DNA of 19,547 nt from Bacteroidales bacterium (GTDB lineage Bacteria > Bacteroidota > Bacteroidia > Bacteroidales > UBA932), in the NCBI GenBank assembly GCA_017615135.1, contig JAGAAU010000243.1:1-19547 (forward strand). The letters are read 5' to 3'. The notes beneath the pieces are model-generated. The model saw only the letters and a program-made list of their open reading frames with translations. It had not been told where the DNA came from and searched no databases. Made by a program: the position numbers and the translations under genes. Below, piece after piece: positions 1 through 7,998 of this stretch (position 1 is its first letter; each line of letters begins with the position of its first letter).

Positions 1-1
1 A

Positions 2-373
2 TCCGACCTTGGGGTGCACATGTCGGGCCGCACGAACCTCGAGGCCTGGGCCCGGCAGGGAGTTCTGCTCCTGAACTCAACCCTCACGGTAAGGGCAGGG
101 CAGCCCACCTCGCACACCCGCATAGGCTGGCAGCAATTTACCGATGCAGTAATAAGCACTATATCGGATCGCCTGGACGGCATCGTCTTCCTCCTTTGGG
201 GGAACTACGCACGCGCCAAAAAGGAGCTGATAGATTCTTCGCGGCACCATATTCTCGAAGCAGCCCACCCGTCTCCGCTCGCCGGGGGAGCTTTTTTCGG
301 ATGCAGACATTTTTCCAAGACAAACTCAATACTCCGGAGCGAGGGTAAAACTCCAATACAATGGGAACTGTAG
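2..373 (+). CDS. ung: Uracil-DNA glycosylase, 3' part (5' end outside window)
   Basis: This is the C-terminal part of a family 1 uracil-DNA glycosylase, the base-excision repair enzyme that removes uracil from DNA in the cytoplasm. The reading frame is open to the left edge, so the N-terminal half, including the catalytic-Asp motif (GQDPYH in the family), is not in the window. What is visible matches the family well: the LLLNSTLTVRAGQPTSH stretch, FLLWG, and the DNA-intercalation loop HPSPLA containing the conserved His, followed by FFGCRHF and a C-terminal TPIQW close to the E. coli ending. The stop codon lies inside the start of coaD, a 13-base overlap that suggests co-transcription. There is no sign of damage. 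Confidence 0.95.
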   Translation, partial: SDLGVHMSGRTNLEAWARQGVLLLNSTLTVRAGQPTSHTRIGWQQFTDAVISTISDRLDGIVFLLWGNYARAKKELIDSSRHHILEAAHPSPLAGGAFFGCRHFSKTNSILRSEGKTPIQWEL

Positions 374-831
374 CATTATTCCCCGGATCTTTCGATCCCT
401 TTACCGCAGGGCACCTGAACATACTCAAGCGCGCCCTCACCATGTTCGACAAGGTGGTGGTGGCAATAGGTGTAAACCAGGACAAGCGCGGGCATTTCAC
501 AACAGAGCAGAAAGTAGACATCGCCCGCCAGGCCGTAAAGGACCTTAAGGGCGTGGAAGTCATCAACTATGACGGCCTTACCGTAGATATCTGCCGCCAG
601 ATGGGAATACGGCACATAGTGCGCGGAGTGCGGAACATGATAGACTTCGAGACGGAACGCAGCATTGCGGACGCAAACCGCAGACTCGCCCCGGAAATAG
701 AGACTATCATCATACCTACCGCCCAGGAATTCGCCCACATCTCATCTTCGGCCGTACGCGACCTTCTGAGCCATAAGGGCGACACTTCCCTCTTCCTGCC
801 GGAAGGCGTCATCTTACCTGAAGCGAAATGA
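361..831 (+). CDS. coaD: Phosphopantetheine adenylyltransferase (PPAT)
   Basis: CoaD transfers AMP from ATP to 4'-phosphopantetheine to give dephospho-CoA, the penultimate step of coenzyme A synthesis, in the cytoplasm. The 156-residue protein has the usual length. The nucleotidyltransferase signature is complete: FPGSFDPFTAGH at residues 7-18, with the T/HxGH motif as TAGH, an RGVRN loop around 88-92, and the C-terminal ISSSAVR motif at 127-133 (ISSTxVR in the family). The start at 361 overlaps the ung stop by 13 bases, and the stop overlaps the next start as ATGA, so three genes appear to be translationally coupled. Confidence 0.97.
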   Translation: MGTVALFPGSFDPFTAGHLNILKRALTMFDKVVVAIGVNQDKRGHFTTEQKVDIARQAVKDLKGVEVINYDGLTVDICRQMGIRHIVRGVRNMIDFETERSIADANRRLAPEIETIIIPTAQEFAHISSSAVRDLLSHKGDTSLFLPEGVILPEAK

Positions 832-1685
832 AGAACCTGCATACCCTGGCCGCAAGCGCGCTGATATTTACGGCAGCCTTCCTGCTGCCGCACACTTCCC
901 TGCACGCCCAGCCGGATTCACTGAAGCTGGCTCCGCTGGACTCGCTTATGAACCGCTACTACGAGGCTATGATGCCTATGCTGAATGCGGAGAAGGCGGC
1001 CGAGTGCGATTTTCTGATAGAAAGCTGCGCAGACAGCCTCACCCGCAGACACGTAGCCCTTTTCCTGTTCGACAAATACCGCAACTCCAACCTTATGGGA
1101 GAGGAGGAAGTTGCCATCTATTTGTATGACAAATGGTTCGCCACCAAAAAGATAGCCATGCGCAGCGAGTTTGACGAACTGGATGCAGACATTTTCGTCC
1201 GATTCAACCGCAACACGCTGATTGGGGACAAGGCACCTGCCGTTACCCTTCGCAAAACCTGTCTCGGCAAGAAGACCATCCCGGAAACCGGCACCAGCCA
1301 CCTGCTGTTCTTCTACGACGTAAGCTGCGCCAAATGCCGTTATGAATCGGCCCTGCTGCCTTCAGCGCTGGCTGCGGTAGATTTCCCGCTGGTTCTGGAT
1401 GCGGTCTATACCGGCACTTCGCGGAAAGAATGGAGGGAATTCAGAAAGACTTTCAAGCTAAGCTGCCCCTTCGTTACGGTGCGCCATTTCTGGGATCCGG
1501 GCATGGATTCAAACTACCAGCTGCTGTACGGGGTGATAAGCACACCGAAGATGTATATGACGGAACCCTCCGGTTCCATTATCGGCAGAAGGCTGGAGTG
1601 CGAGTCGCTTGCAGCCCTGCTTCCATATGCCGCAGTGCTGGACAAGCTCTACCGGGAATCTTCCAAAGATTTGCACATCAAATAA
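828..1685 (+). CDS. Exported thioredoxin-fold protein, DUF5106-like
   Basis: The protein is 285 residues with an N-terminal signal peptide (hydrophobic 7-20, likely cleavage after LHA at 27) and no lipobox, so it is probably periplasmic. Residues about 35-130 are helical and resemble the DUF5106 region that precedes thioredoxin domains in Bacteroidales. The thioredoxin-like part starts near GDKAP (133-137) and has a CxxC pair, C167-A-K-C170, in the context FFYDVSCAKC, and a cis-proline loop STP at 238-240. A thiol-disulfide role is therefore plausible; the substrate is unknown. The gene starts inside the coaD stop (ATGA), so it belongs to the housekeeping block rather than to the operon that follows 20 bases later. 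The DUF5106 assignment is from recalled family features. Confidence 0.8.
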   Translation: MKNLHTLAASALIFTAAFLLPHTSLHAQPDSLKLAPLDSLMNRYYEAMMPMLNAEKAAECDFLIESCADSLTRRHVALFLFDKYRNSNLMGEEEVAIYLYDKWFATKKIAMRSEFDELDADIFVRFNRNTLIGDKAPAVTLRKTCLGKKTIPETGTSHLLFFYDVSCAKCRYESALLPSALAAVDFPLVLDAVYTGTSRKEWREFRKTFKLSCPFVTVRHFWDPGMDSNYQLLYGVISTPKMYMTEPSGSIIGRRLECESLAALLPYAAVLDKLYRESSKDLHIK

Positions 1686-1701
1686 TTATTTGCCATATTT
1701 G
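1670..1701 (+). promoter_or_regulatory. Candidate Bacteroidota promoter (-33 TTTG / -7 CATATTTG)
   Basis: A TTTG at 1670-1673 and CATATTTG at 1694-1701 are separated by 20 bases. The recognised Bacteroides housekeeping promoter is TTTG, 19-21 bases, TAnnTTTG, so this differs from consensus at one base. It lies across the 3' end of the DUF5106-like gene and just ahead of the small ribbon-helix-helix gene. A start point a few bases beyond 1701 would fall at or next to the ATG at 1706, implying a nearly leaderless message. If real, it would be the main promoter of the accessory operon. Confidence 0.4.
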
Positions 1702-1705
1702 CGAT

Positions 1706-1942
1706 ATGGCACGCACGAAAAAGAAAAAGTATTCCGGAGTAGACCCTGCATATATTGAAAAGCAGAAAGACTCTCTGAAAAGGAAAAACCGCAAGACCGT
1801 GTTTCTTAACGGTCCGGAGCTTGCCGCCCTCGACGAATATTGCAAACGCTTCAAGGTAACGTCCCGTTCCGCGCTCATCCGTAATGCGCTCATGAAGCAT
1901 ATCCTCACGGAACTCGACAAAAATCAGCCCACACTCTTCTGA
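1706..1942 (+). CDS. Small ribbon-helix-helix-like (putative DNA-binding) protein
   Basis: The 78-residue protein begins with a very basic segment (MARTKKKK) and has a second basic stretch around 25-30. The C-terminal half reads as a beta strand (KTVFLNGPELAALDEYC) followed by two helices (VTSRSALIRNALMKHIL), the pattern of CopG/Arc-type ribbon-helix-helix DNA-binding proteins. The frame is open upstream to 1430, but that extension runs inside the DUF5106-like gene and is not credible; 1706 is the first ATG after that gene ends. The stop and the sigma-factor start share one base (TGATG), which indicates coupled translation. A regulator of the locus is an inference from context; it could also be a small conserved protein of unrelated function. 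Confidence 0.7.
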   Translation: MARTKKKKYSGVDPAYIEKQKDSLKRKNRKTVFLNGPELAALDEYCKRFKVTSRSALIRNALMKHILTELDKNQPTLF

Positions 1943-2481
1943 TGGGCGAAATATCATCACTGGTTCGCGAAATGGGGAAGGGGTCTGTTGACGCCTTCGA
2001 CCGCCTGTATCTGATATTCAGACCAAAGGTAGACAAAGTAGTTGGGTCCATTATCGGAGGAGGTGTATCCAACTATAATATGGTGAACGACATAGCTCAG
2101 AACATTTTTCTGAAAGTATGGAAAAACCGGGCTCAGATTGCATCTACGGTCCGGGACTTCGATGCATATCTGTTCAAAATGACAAAGAATGAGGCCCTGC
2201 TTTTCCTGTCTCGATACAGAATGCCTTTCGACGACCTTCATGACAATATTCCCGCATTGTCGCCCGACGACATTCAGCTTTCCGTCGAGGCAAGAGACCT
2301 GCAAAAAAGAGTTGCCGCTGCGGTAAAGCTGTTACCTCCGCAACAGCAGCGCGTATTTGAGCTCAGCCGTATAAACCAGCTTTCTTATATAGAAATCGCC
2401 CAGGCCCTTGACATTTCACCCAAAACTGTGGAAAACCATCTCTCGAGGGCGCTTAAAGATATCAAAAAAACTATCAGTTAG
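1942..2481 (+). CDS. ECF RNA polymerase sigma factor (FecI-like)
   Basis: This is a 179-residue extracytoplasmic-function sigma factor. Region 2 spans about residues 13-90, with the core-binding and -10 recognition helix visible as NDIAQNIFLKVWKNR. Region 4 spans about 120-176 and has the typical LPPQQQRVFELSR...LSYIEIAQALDISPKTVENHLSRAL helix-turn-helix. The gene is followed by a FecR-type anti-sigma gene and a SusC carrying an STN domain, the classic Bacteroidota cell-surface signalling arrangement in which the sigma factor is held inactive until SusC binds its ligand. It probably directs transcription of the downstream genes; its own promoter sequence cannot be recognised by eye. Confidence 0.93.
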   Translation: MGEISSLVREMGKGSVDAFDRLYLIFRPKVDKVVGSIIGGGVSNYNMVNDIAQNIFLKVWKNRAQIASTVRDFDAYLFKMTKNEALLFLSRYRMPFDDLHDNIPALSPDDIQLSVEARDLQKRVAAAVKLLPPQQQRVFELSRINQLSYIEIAQALDISPKTVENHLSRALKDIKKTIS

Positions 2482-2497
2482 ACTGGGGGTTTTTTCG

Positions 2498-2505
2498 TAT
2501 TTTTG
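2498..2505 (+). promoter_or_regulatory. Isolated -7 box (TATTTTTG) ahead of the anti-sigma gene
   Basis: TATTTTTG matches the Bacteroidota -7 consensus TAnnTTTG exactly and sits 14 bases before the fecR-like start in the only sizeable gap (38 bases) between sigma and anti-sigma genes. I see no good TTTG about 20 bases upstream, and a start site here would leave a leader of under ten bases. It may be a weak extra promoter that sets the anti-sigma level separately, or chance in a T-rich stretch. Confidence 0.25.
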
Positions 2506-2519
2506 CATCTTTATAAGGT

Positions 2520-3383
2520 ATGGATGCAAAACAACAAATTGGCGACCCTCTATGGAAAATCTGGTGCGAGACGGAAAGCGCCTCGGCCGGGTCTGTCTTT
2601 GAGGACGACCTGCGGATGATTCATCGTTCGATGGACATTCCAAAATCCAGCCCGAACTCACGCAGAAGATGGATTTTCGGCTTTGCGGCTGCCCTCGCCC
2701 TGCTGTTCATAACGGGCGGAGAATATTTTATCCTCAGAAAAGGCACACAAACCGTAGAGACGGTTTCGCTCATAACCTCGCCCGATTCCAAGGGAGAATT
2801 TTCACTTCCAGACGGCTCGCATGTGTGGCTGAATTCATCTTCATCGCTTACCTATAACAAATCCAACCCGCGCCTGGTAAAGCTGGACGGGGAGGGGTTT
2901 TTCGACGTGGCAAAGAAAGACGGCCAGGAATTCGTGGTAAAATCCGGAACAATCTCTGTAAAAGTGCTCGGAACCAGGTTCAACGTCAGAAACAGCAGTC
3001 ACTTCGACTATGAGGAGGTATCCCTCGTCAGCGGAAAGGTAGAAATCGAGAGCGGAGAACGCACAGAAATCCTTTCCCCCGGAGAAAGGGCGGAGATTAC
3101 CGCCGGAGCCATCGAAACAAAAAGCGCCGATGTTACCTTTGATTCAGCATGGATAGGCAGGGAACTAGTGTTCGACAATGTGGCCCTCTCGGACATCCTC
3201 ACCAGCCTGGAACATTGGTACAACGTGAACATCCGGGTAGCTCCCAGTGTAAATCAGGAATCCAGGCTGTCGTTCAAAGTGCGGAAAGAATCCCTGGCCG
3301 AGACAGAGAGAATCATCACCCGCATTACCGGATATCGTTTCAAAACTCTCGATACACATAATATAATTATTACAAGACCATAA
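2520..3383 (+). CDS. FecR-family anti-sigma factor
   Basis: The protein is 287 residues and spans the inner membrane once. Residues 1-50 are cytoplasmic and would bind the ECF sigma factor; residues 51-71 form the transmembrane helix after an RRR cluster. The periplasmic part has the FecR core at about 90-190 (FSLPDGSHVWLNSSSSLTY, GEGFFDVAKKDGQEFVV, VKVLGTRFNVR) and a C-terminal STN-like/DUF4974 domain at about 215-287 (FDNVALSDILTSLEHWYNVNI), the part expected to touch the SusC signalling domain. An in-frame TAA at 2514 fixes 2520 as the first possible ATG. The cytoplasmic segment is rather short for this family. The susC start follows the stop after 9 bases. Confidence 0.93.
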   Translation: MDAKQQIGDPLWKIWCETESASAGSVFEDDLRMIHRSMDIPKSSPNSRRRWIFGFAAALALLFITGGEYFILRKGTQTVETVSLITSPDSKGEFSLPDGSHVWLNSSSSLTYNKSNPRLVKLDGEGFFDVAKKDGQEFVVKSGTISVKVLGTRFNVRNSSHFDYEEVSLVSGKVEIESGERTEILSPGERAEITAGAIETKSADVTFDSAWIGRELVFDNVALSDILTSLEHWYNVNIRVAPSVNQESRLSFKVRKESLAETERIITRITGYRFKTLDTHNIIITRP

Positions 3384-3392
3384 TATAATAAC

Positions 3393-6300
3393 ATGTTCAA
3401 AAAACTCTCATTGTTAACTGTCGTTGCAGTATTTGCCCTGAGCGTTTCAGCCTGGGGGCAAGTGCGGCAGATTACCATAGGCGACGAGACCATGACGGTG
3501 CGGGAGCTTCTTAAAGAGGTTGAACGCCAGTCTGGAATCACTTTCGCCTATGACAATTCCGACGTAGACCTGGGCGCCGTAGTTCAGGGGAAGGCAAACA
3601 AGGAAGATGTTCTGCCCTACCTCAACAGGGTGCTCGCAGCTCAGAATCTCAAGGCCCAGATGGATGGCACGAGGATCTTCCTGAAGAAAATCCCTGCCAC
3701 CGCCGAAGCTCCGGCTACTCCCAAGAAAGTGGCCAAAGGATTGAACGGCACCGTTAAAGACGCCGCCGGAATTCCGCTCATAGGAGCCACGCTTCAGGTG
3801 CAGGGAACGCAAACTTACGCCATTACCGATCTGGACGGGGCATTTTCCCTGAAAGGACAGAACGCGGCTTACAATCTTATCGTATCCCTCCTGGGATATA
3901 AAACCCAGACTGTCCCATGTTCTCCGGAAACTACCGTGCTGGATATCGTGCTGGAAGAAGAAACATCCTTCCTGGACGAGGTGGTGGTTGTGGGATACGG
4001 TTCCCAGCGCCGCGAACTCCTGACCAACGCCATTACCAAATTCAAGCCCGGAGAAGATAATATCAGGCAGGCTCTGAGCCCCTCTGAACTGCTTCAGGGC
4101 AGGGTTGCCGGTATGACGGTGTCCACCCAGTCCGGTAACCTCGGAACCGCCGAACGCGTAAGCATCCGCGGCTCGGCATCGCTCAACGCCAGCAACGAAC
4201 CGCTGTACGTTCTGGACGGAATTCCCCTGAACAACAGCGCCGGTTCCCTGTACAGTTACGGCGAAGACCTGAGCTCCCTGTCGGTGCTGAACCTTTCGGA
4301 CATCGAGTCCATTGAAGTGTTGAAAGATGCCGCATCGGCCGCAATTTACGGTTCCCGAGCCACCAACGGCGTCATCCTCATCACCACCAAGAGCGGCCGG
4401 GACGGAAAGGCGGAAACCAAGGTATCCTACAACTTCGGTATAAACACCTTCCCCAACAGGAACAGGGTAAAATATACAGACTCCGCATCCTGGGTTAAGG
4501 TTTACAATGCAGGTGTAGACAATTACAACGCGCAGATGGGGTACACCGTTGCGGATGCTGCTTTCCAGTCCCACGTGATGAATCCCTACGAAGGCCTTCC
4601 CGATACCGACTGGCTGGGTCTGATTACCCGCCCGGGGCTTTTCCACAACGTGGACGCTTCGTTCTCCGGCGGCACCAAAAAGACCAAATATTACATCGGC
4701 GGCTCCTACCGTTCGGAAGAAGGTATCATCAAGACCAACGACATCCAGAAGGGCAACCTCAAGGTGAACGTGAGCAGCGATATGACCAAATGGCTCACTG
4801 TAGGGTCCAACCTTAGCGGAAACTTCATCAGGACTAACCGCGTTCCCGGAGCCAATCTTGGTTCTACTGCGATTGCCCGTGCAGTTGAGCAGCGCCCCTT
4901 CGACCGTCCGTTCAAGCCAGACGGCAGCTATTACCTAGGCGGAACTGATGAACTGACCAGACACAATCCCGTGCAGCTGATGACGGAATCCACTTCCTAC
5001 GTAAACAACTACCGCTTCCTGGGCAGCCTGTTCGCTGATGTGCATCCCCTCGAGGGGTTGAACATCAAGGTCTCTTACAGCACGGACGCCAGCTACACCC
5101 TGGATTACATTTATTACAATGCAAATCACCCGTACTGCGAAGACAACGGCCGAATAATCGAGAAGAACCGCTTCTTCATCTCCCACCTGCTGGAGACCTT
5201 CGCGAACTATCAGCATAAATTCGGAGATTTCGACTTCAACGCCATGGCCGGTCATTCCTTCCAGAAGACCACCAACCGGAACAACAGCATCGATGCGCAG
5301 AATTTCCCCTCTACGTCTTTCGACACGGTGGGAAGTGCGGCCGTATTTTCCGGAGCGAGCGGCGGAATCGGCGAATATGCCATCGAATCCTGGTTCGCCC
5401 GCGCAGGCCTGTCCTGGAAAGACCGTTACGTACTCACCGCCACGATGCGTGCCGACGGTTCCTCCCGCTTTGCACCCGCGCACCGCTGGGGCTTCTTCCC
5501 CAGTGTCTCCGCCGGATGGAACATTTCAAAGGAACCATTCTGGAAATGGTCTTCAACGGACCTGAAATTCCGCGCCAGTTACGGTAAGACCGGCAACCAG
5601 GACGGAATCAGCAATTACGGCTGGCAGGCCAGCATAGGTTCGGGTGCAAACTACGACGAGGTGAGCGGCATATCGGTAACCTCCAACGGAAACGAGAACC
5701 TCACCTGGGAAACTGCAGACCAGTACGACTTCGGATTCGACCTTTCCTTCTTCAAGGGCAAACTCGGAATTATTTTCGACGCTTATTTGAAGAATACCTA
5801 CAACCTGCTGTATTCCAAGCCTACGGCATCTACAACCGGCTTCACATCACTTACCAGCAACATCGGCTCCATGCGCAACTATGGATTCGAGCTTACGCTG
5901 GACGGCCACGTGGACATAGGTCCCGTCAAATGGGATACCTCGCTCAACATTACACACAACAAGAATGAGCTCACTTCCCTGCTCAACAAGGAGATAATTT
6001 CCCTTAACAACTACCATGCTTTGCAGGTAGGGCAGGAAGTCGGCGCCTTCTACCTGTATCAGTTCGACGGCATTTACCAGTATGACGGAGAAGTGCCTGC
6101 ACCCCAGTACGAGTTGGGCGTGCGCGCCGGAGACGTGAAATATCACGATTTCAACGGCGACGGAATCATAAACGACAAAGACCGTATTATAGTGGGCTCT
6201 CCCAATCCCTACCTTTCCGGCGGTTGGAGCAACACCTTCAAGTATAAGGGCATAGAATTGGGAATCTTCCTCACCTATTCCCTCGGAAATCAGGTTTATG

Positions 6301-6707
6301 CCCTCTGGATGGCAGGTCCTACCCGTCTGGGCAACTACCAGGCCCTGCTGGATGAGTGGGCACAGCACTATTGGACCGGCCCCGGCAGCACCAACACCTA
6401 CCCCAGGCCCATCTATTCGCTGCATGGGCAGAACTGCAAGGCGGCCACCAATTACCTGAAGGACGGCTCCAACATCCGCCTGTCTTCGGTATCCCTCGGG
6501 TACAGCTTCCCGGCCAACCTGACAGACAAGATGCATATCAAGGGGCTGAGGGTATATGTTCAGGGTGAAAACCTGGCGCTCATTTCCCGCTATCCCGGCT
6601 GGGATCCGGACATTTCCACCAGTGTGGATCCGTCCCTTATCGGCGTAGACAACTACGGAGTGCCCCGTTCTACGGTTTATAAAATGGGTGTAACCCTTAA
6701 ATTCTAG
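3393..6707 (+). CDS. SusC/RagA-family TonB-dependent outer-membrane transporter with STN signalling domain
   Basis: The 1104-residue protein is a complete SusC-type TonB-dependent transporter. In order: signal peptide (1-22, SAWGQ); STN domain (about 25-100, with VRELLKEVERQSGITFAYD), the marker of transporters that signal to FecR; carboxypeptidase-regulatory-like domain (about 116-190, GTVKDAAGIPLIGATLQVQG, then DLDGAFSLKG); the family motif EVVVVGYG at 196-203; the plug (about 205-335, PLYVLDGIPLN, IESIEVLKDAASAAIYGSRA, NGVILITTKSG); and a 22-strand-type barrel ending in Phe. It should act with the SusD lipoprotein encoded next, importing a ligand too large for porins while reporting its presence to the anti-sigma factor. 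The ligand cannot be read from sequence; the downstream NAGPA genes hint at a phosphodiester-containing glycan. Confidence 0.96.
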   Translation: MFKKLSLLTVVAVFALSVSAWGQVRQITIGDETMTVRELLKEVERQSGITFAYDNSDVDLGAVVQGKANKEDVLPYLNRVLAAQNLKAQMDGTRIFLKKIPATAEAPATPKKVAKGLNGTVKDAAGIPLIGATLQVQGTQTYAITDLDGAFSLKGQNAAYNLIVSLLGYKTQTVPCSPETTVLDIVLEEETSFLDEVVVVGYGSQRRELLTNAITKFKPGEDNIRQALSPSELLQGRVAGMTVSTQSGNLGTAERVSIRGSASLNASNEPLYVLDGIPLNNSAGSLYSYGEDLSSLSVLNLSDIESIEVLKDAASAAIYGSRATNGVILITTKSGRDGKAETKVSYNFGINTFPNRNRVKYTDSASWVKVYNAGVDNYNAQMGYTVADAAFQSHVMNPYEGLPDTDWLGLITRPGLFHNVDASFSGGTKKTKYYIGGSYRSEEGIIKTNDIQKGNLKVNVSSDMTKWLTVGSNLSGNFIRTNRVPGANLGSTAIARAVEQRPFDRPFKPDGSYYLGGTDELTRHNPVQLMTESTSYVNNYRFLGSLFADVHPLEGLNIKVSYSTDASYTLDYIYYNANHPYCEDNGRIIEKNRFFISHLLETFANYQHKFGDFDFNAMAGHSFQKTTNRNNSIDAQNFPSTSFDTVGSAAVFSGASGGIGEYAIESWFARAGLSWKDRYVLTATMRADGSSRFAPAHRWGFFPSVSAGWNISKEPFWKWSSTDLKFRASYGKTGNQDGISNYGWQASIGSGANYDEVSGISVTSNGNENLTWETADQYDFGFDLSFFKGKLGIIFDAYLKNTYNLLYSKPTASTTGFTSLTSNIGSMRNYGFELTLDGHVDIGPVKWDTSLNITHNKNELTSLLNKEIISLNNYHALQVGQEVGAFYLYQFDGIYQYDGEVPAPQYELGVRAGDVKYHDFNGDGIINDKDRIIVGSPNPYLSGGWSNTFKYKGIELGIFLTYSLGNQVYALWMAGPTRLGNYQALLDEWAQHYWTGPGSTNTYPRPIYSLHGQNCKAATNYLKDGSNIRLSSVSLGYSFPANLTDKMHIKGLRVYVQGENLALISRYPGWDPDISTSVDPSLIGVDNYGVPRSTVYKMGVTLKF

Positions 6708-6711
6708 GAGG
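6706..6711 (+). promoter_or_regulatory. Strong Shine-Dalgarno AGGAGG that decides the susD start
   Basis: A perfect AGGAGG overlaps the susC stop codon (TAG at 6705-6707). It lies 8 bases before the ATG at 6720 but only 2 bases before the in-frame GTG at 6714, so ATG 6720 is the likely start. Such a strong site is uncommon in Bacteroidota, where most genes in this window have none, and suggests that SusD translation is set high and tied to SusC termination. Confidence 0.65.
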
Positions 6712-6719
6712 ACGTGAAG

Positions 6720-7994
6720 ATGAAAAAGATATTCGTAATTTTTCTCATGACAGCCCTGGCCTGTTCCTGCAACAAGATGCTGGAGTTGTATCCCCACTCC
6801 GCAGTCGCCCCTGAAACGATAACGGAAAGCGACATCCCCCAGCTAAGGGTTGGAATGTACTGGATGGTACAGGAGCAGCCCGGCCGTACTTCGTACATAA
6901 TCGAAGACATGCTCGGAGGCAACCTTACCCAGAAAAACAGCACCAGCACCATAGCCCTTATCAACAGCATACTGAACGCCCAGAGCGACATCGTATTCGA
7001 TGCCTGGAAGGGCGCTTACAAGTCTCTTTATCAGGTAAACAACGTTTACAGCATAGCAGAACGGCTGCCCGAGGGCGACCTTCGCAACCAGGTGCTTGGA
7101 GAGGCTTCCTATTTCCGCGCCTACATCTACATCCAGCTGGTTACGCGCTGGGGAGACGTACCGCTGCTCACCCGCAATACCGTGGAAGACGTTCCCCGCA
7201 CCAAGGCCGCTCTGGTATGGGACCAGATTATGAAAGACCTCGACAATGCCATAGCCCTGCTTGGCGACAATACCAAGGTCCATTATGTTTCCCAGGATGC
7301 CGCAAAGGCTCTCAAGGCCCGCGCACTGCTGTTCACCGGAGAAAAAGTGAAAGCCGCTCAACTGGCGGACGAACTGATTGCCAAACCCCGTTATGCCCTG
7401 GATTCCTTTGAGAACATCTACCGCAACGACAGGGACACTGAGACTATCTTTGAGTTCAAATGCGCTACCGCAGACGGCTCCAATATCACTCTCAGCAATC
7501 TGTTCTATTCATATAACCATCCGAACAAGGGAACATATTCGTATATGCCCGCTCCGGATGTAATGACTCTGTTTGAAGAAGGCGACAAGCGCAAGGAAAT
7601 CACCGTCACTACGCTGGACGGCCTGAATTTCATCAATAAATATCCCAGCGGCCAGACCGGGACCGATCCGTTCATAGTCTCCCGCCTGGCGGAGATGTAT
7701 CTCATCAGCGCCGAGGCCAAGGGAGTGGACGGCGGACTGGGCCTGTTGAACGAGCTCCGTACGAACAGAGGCCTGGAGGCCATATATCCTTCAACTGAAA
7801 GGGCTTTCCAGAATGCCGTAATGCTGGAGCGCCGCCGCGAGTTCGTTGCGGAAAATATGCGCTTCACAGATCTGGTGCGCACCGGACGTGCCGTAGAAGA
7901 ACTCGGCATACAGGAGTATCAGCAGCTGCTCCCCATCCCGGAGAGCGAGCTTCAGAACAATGCACTGTTAAGGCCCCAGAACCCGAATTATTAA
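6720..7994 (+). CDS. SusD/RagB-family outer-membrane lipoprotein
   Basis: This is the surface glycan-binding partner that closes over the SusC barrel. The protein is 424 residues from the chosen ATG (GTG at 6714 would add two). It has a lipoprotein signal peptide ending ACSCNKMLELYP, the usual SusD beginning; either of the two cysteines could be the lipidated one. Family landmarks are EASYFRAYIYIQLVTRWGDVPLLT, WDQIMKDLDNAI, YLISAEAKG and the C-terminal ERRREFVAENMRFTDLVRTGRA. It is shorter than most SusD proteins (roughly 500 or more residues), so some ligand-side loops are reduced. The gene starts 12 bases after susC, and the next gene starts 4 bases after its stop. Confidence 0.95.
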   Translation: MKKIFVIFLMTALACSCNKMLELYPHSAVAPETITESDIPQLRVGMYWMVQEQPGRTSYIIEDMLGGNLTQKNSTSTIALINSILNAQSDIVFDAWKGAYKSLYQVNNVYSIAERLPEGDLRNQVLGEASYFRAYIYIQLVTRWGDVPLLTRNTVEDVPRTKAALVWDQIMKDLDNAIALLGDNTKVHYVSQDAAKALKARALLFTGEKVKAAQLADELIAKPRYALDSFENIYRNDRDTETIFEFKCATADGSNITLSNLFYSYNHPNKGTYSYMPAPDVMTLFEEGDKRKEITVTTLDGLNFINKYPSGQTGTDPFIVSRLAEMYLISAEAKGVDGGLGLLNELRTNRGLEAIYPSTERAFQNAVMLERRREFVAENMRFTDLVRTGRAVEELGIQEYQQLLPIPESELQNNALLRPQNPNY

Positions 7995-7998
7995 TGGT

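Noticed and set aside
1430..1705. N-terminal extension of the ribbon-helix-helix gene
   Set aside because: The frame is open upstream but lies within the DUF5106-like gene in another frame and its translation shows no protein-like pattern; ATG 1706 fits the homology-like part and the spacing.
2464..2495. A-run/T-run pairing (AAAAAAC with GTTTTTT) between sigma and anti-sigma genes as a terminator
   Set aside because: The stem is almost only A-T, with a 17-base loop, and has no GC-rich core; it would be too weak to terminate, and the genes form a known operon type.
3447..4646. Long minus-strand open frame (399 codons) opposite susC
   Set aside because: It is antisense to a certain SusC gene, has low-complexity Gly/Val/His-rich translation and no family features. 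The other long antisense frames (5847-6797, 10513-11778, 12610-13548, 13082-14023) have the same explanation: codon bias of the real genes.
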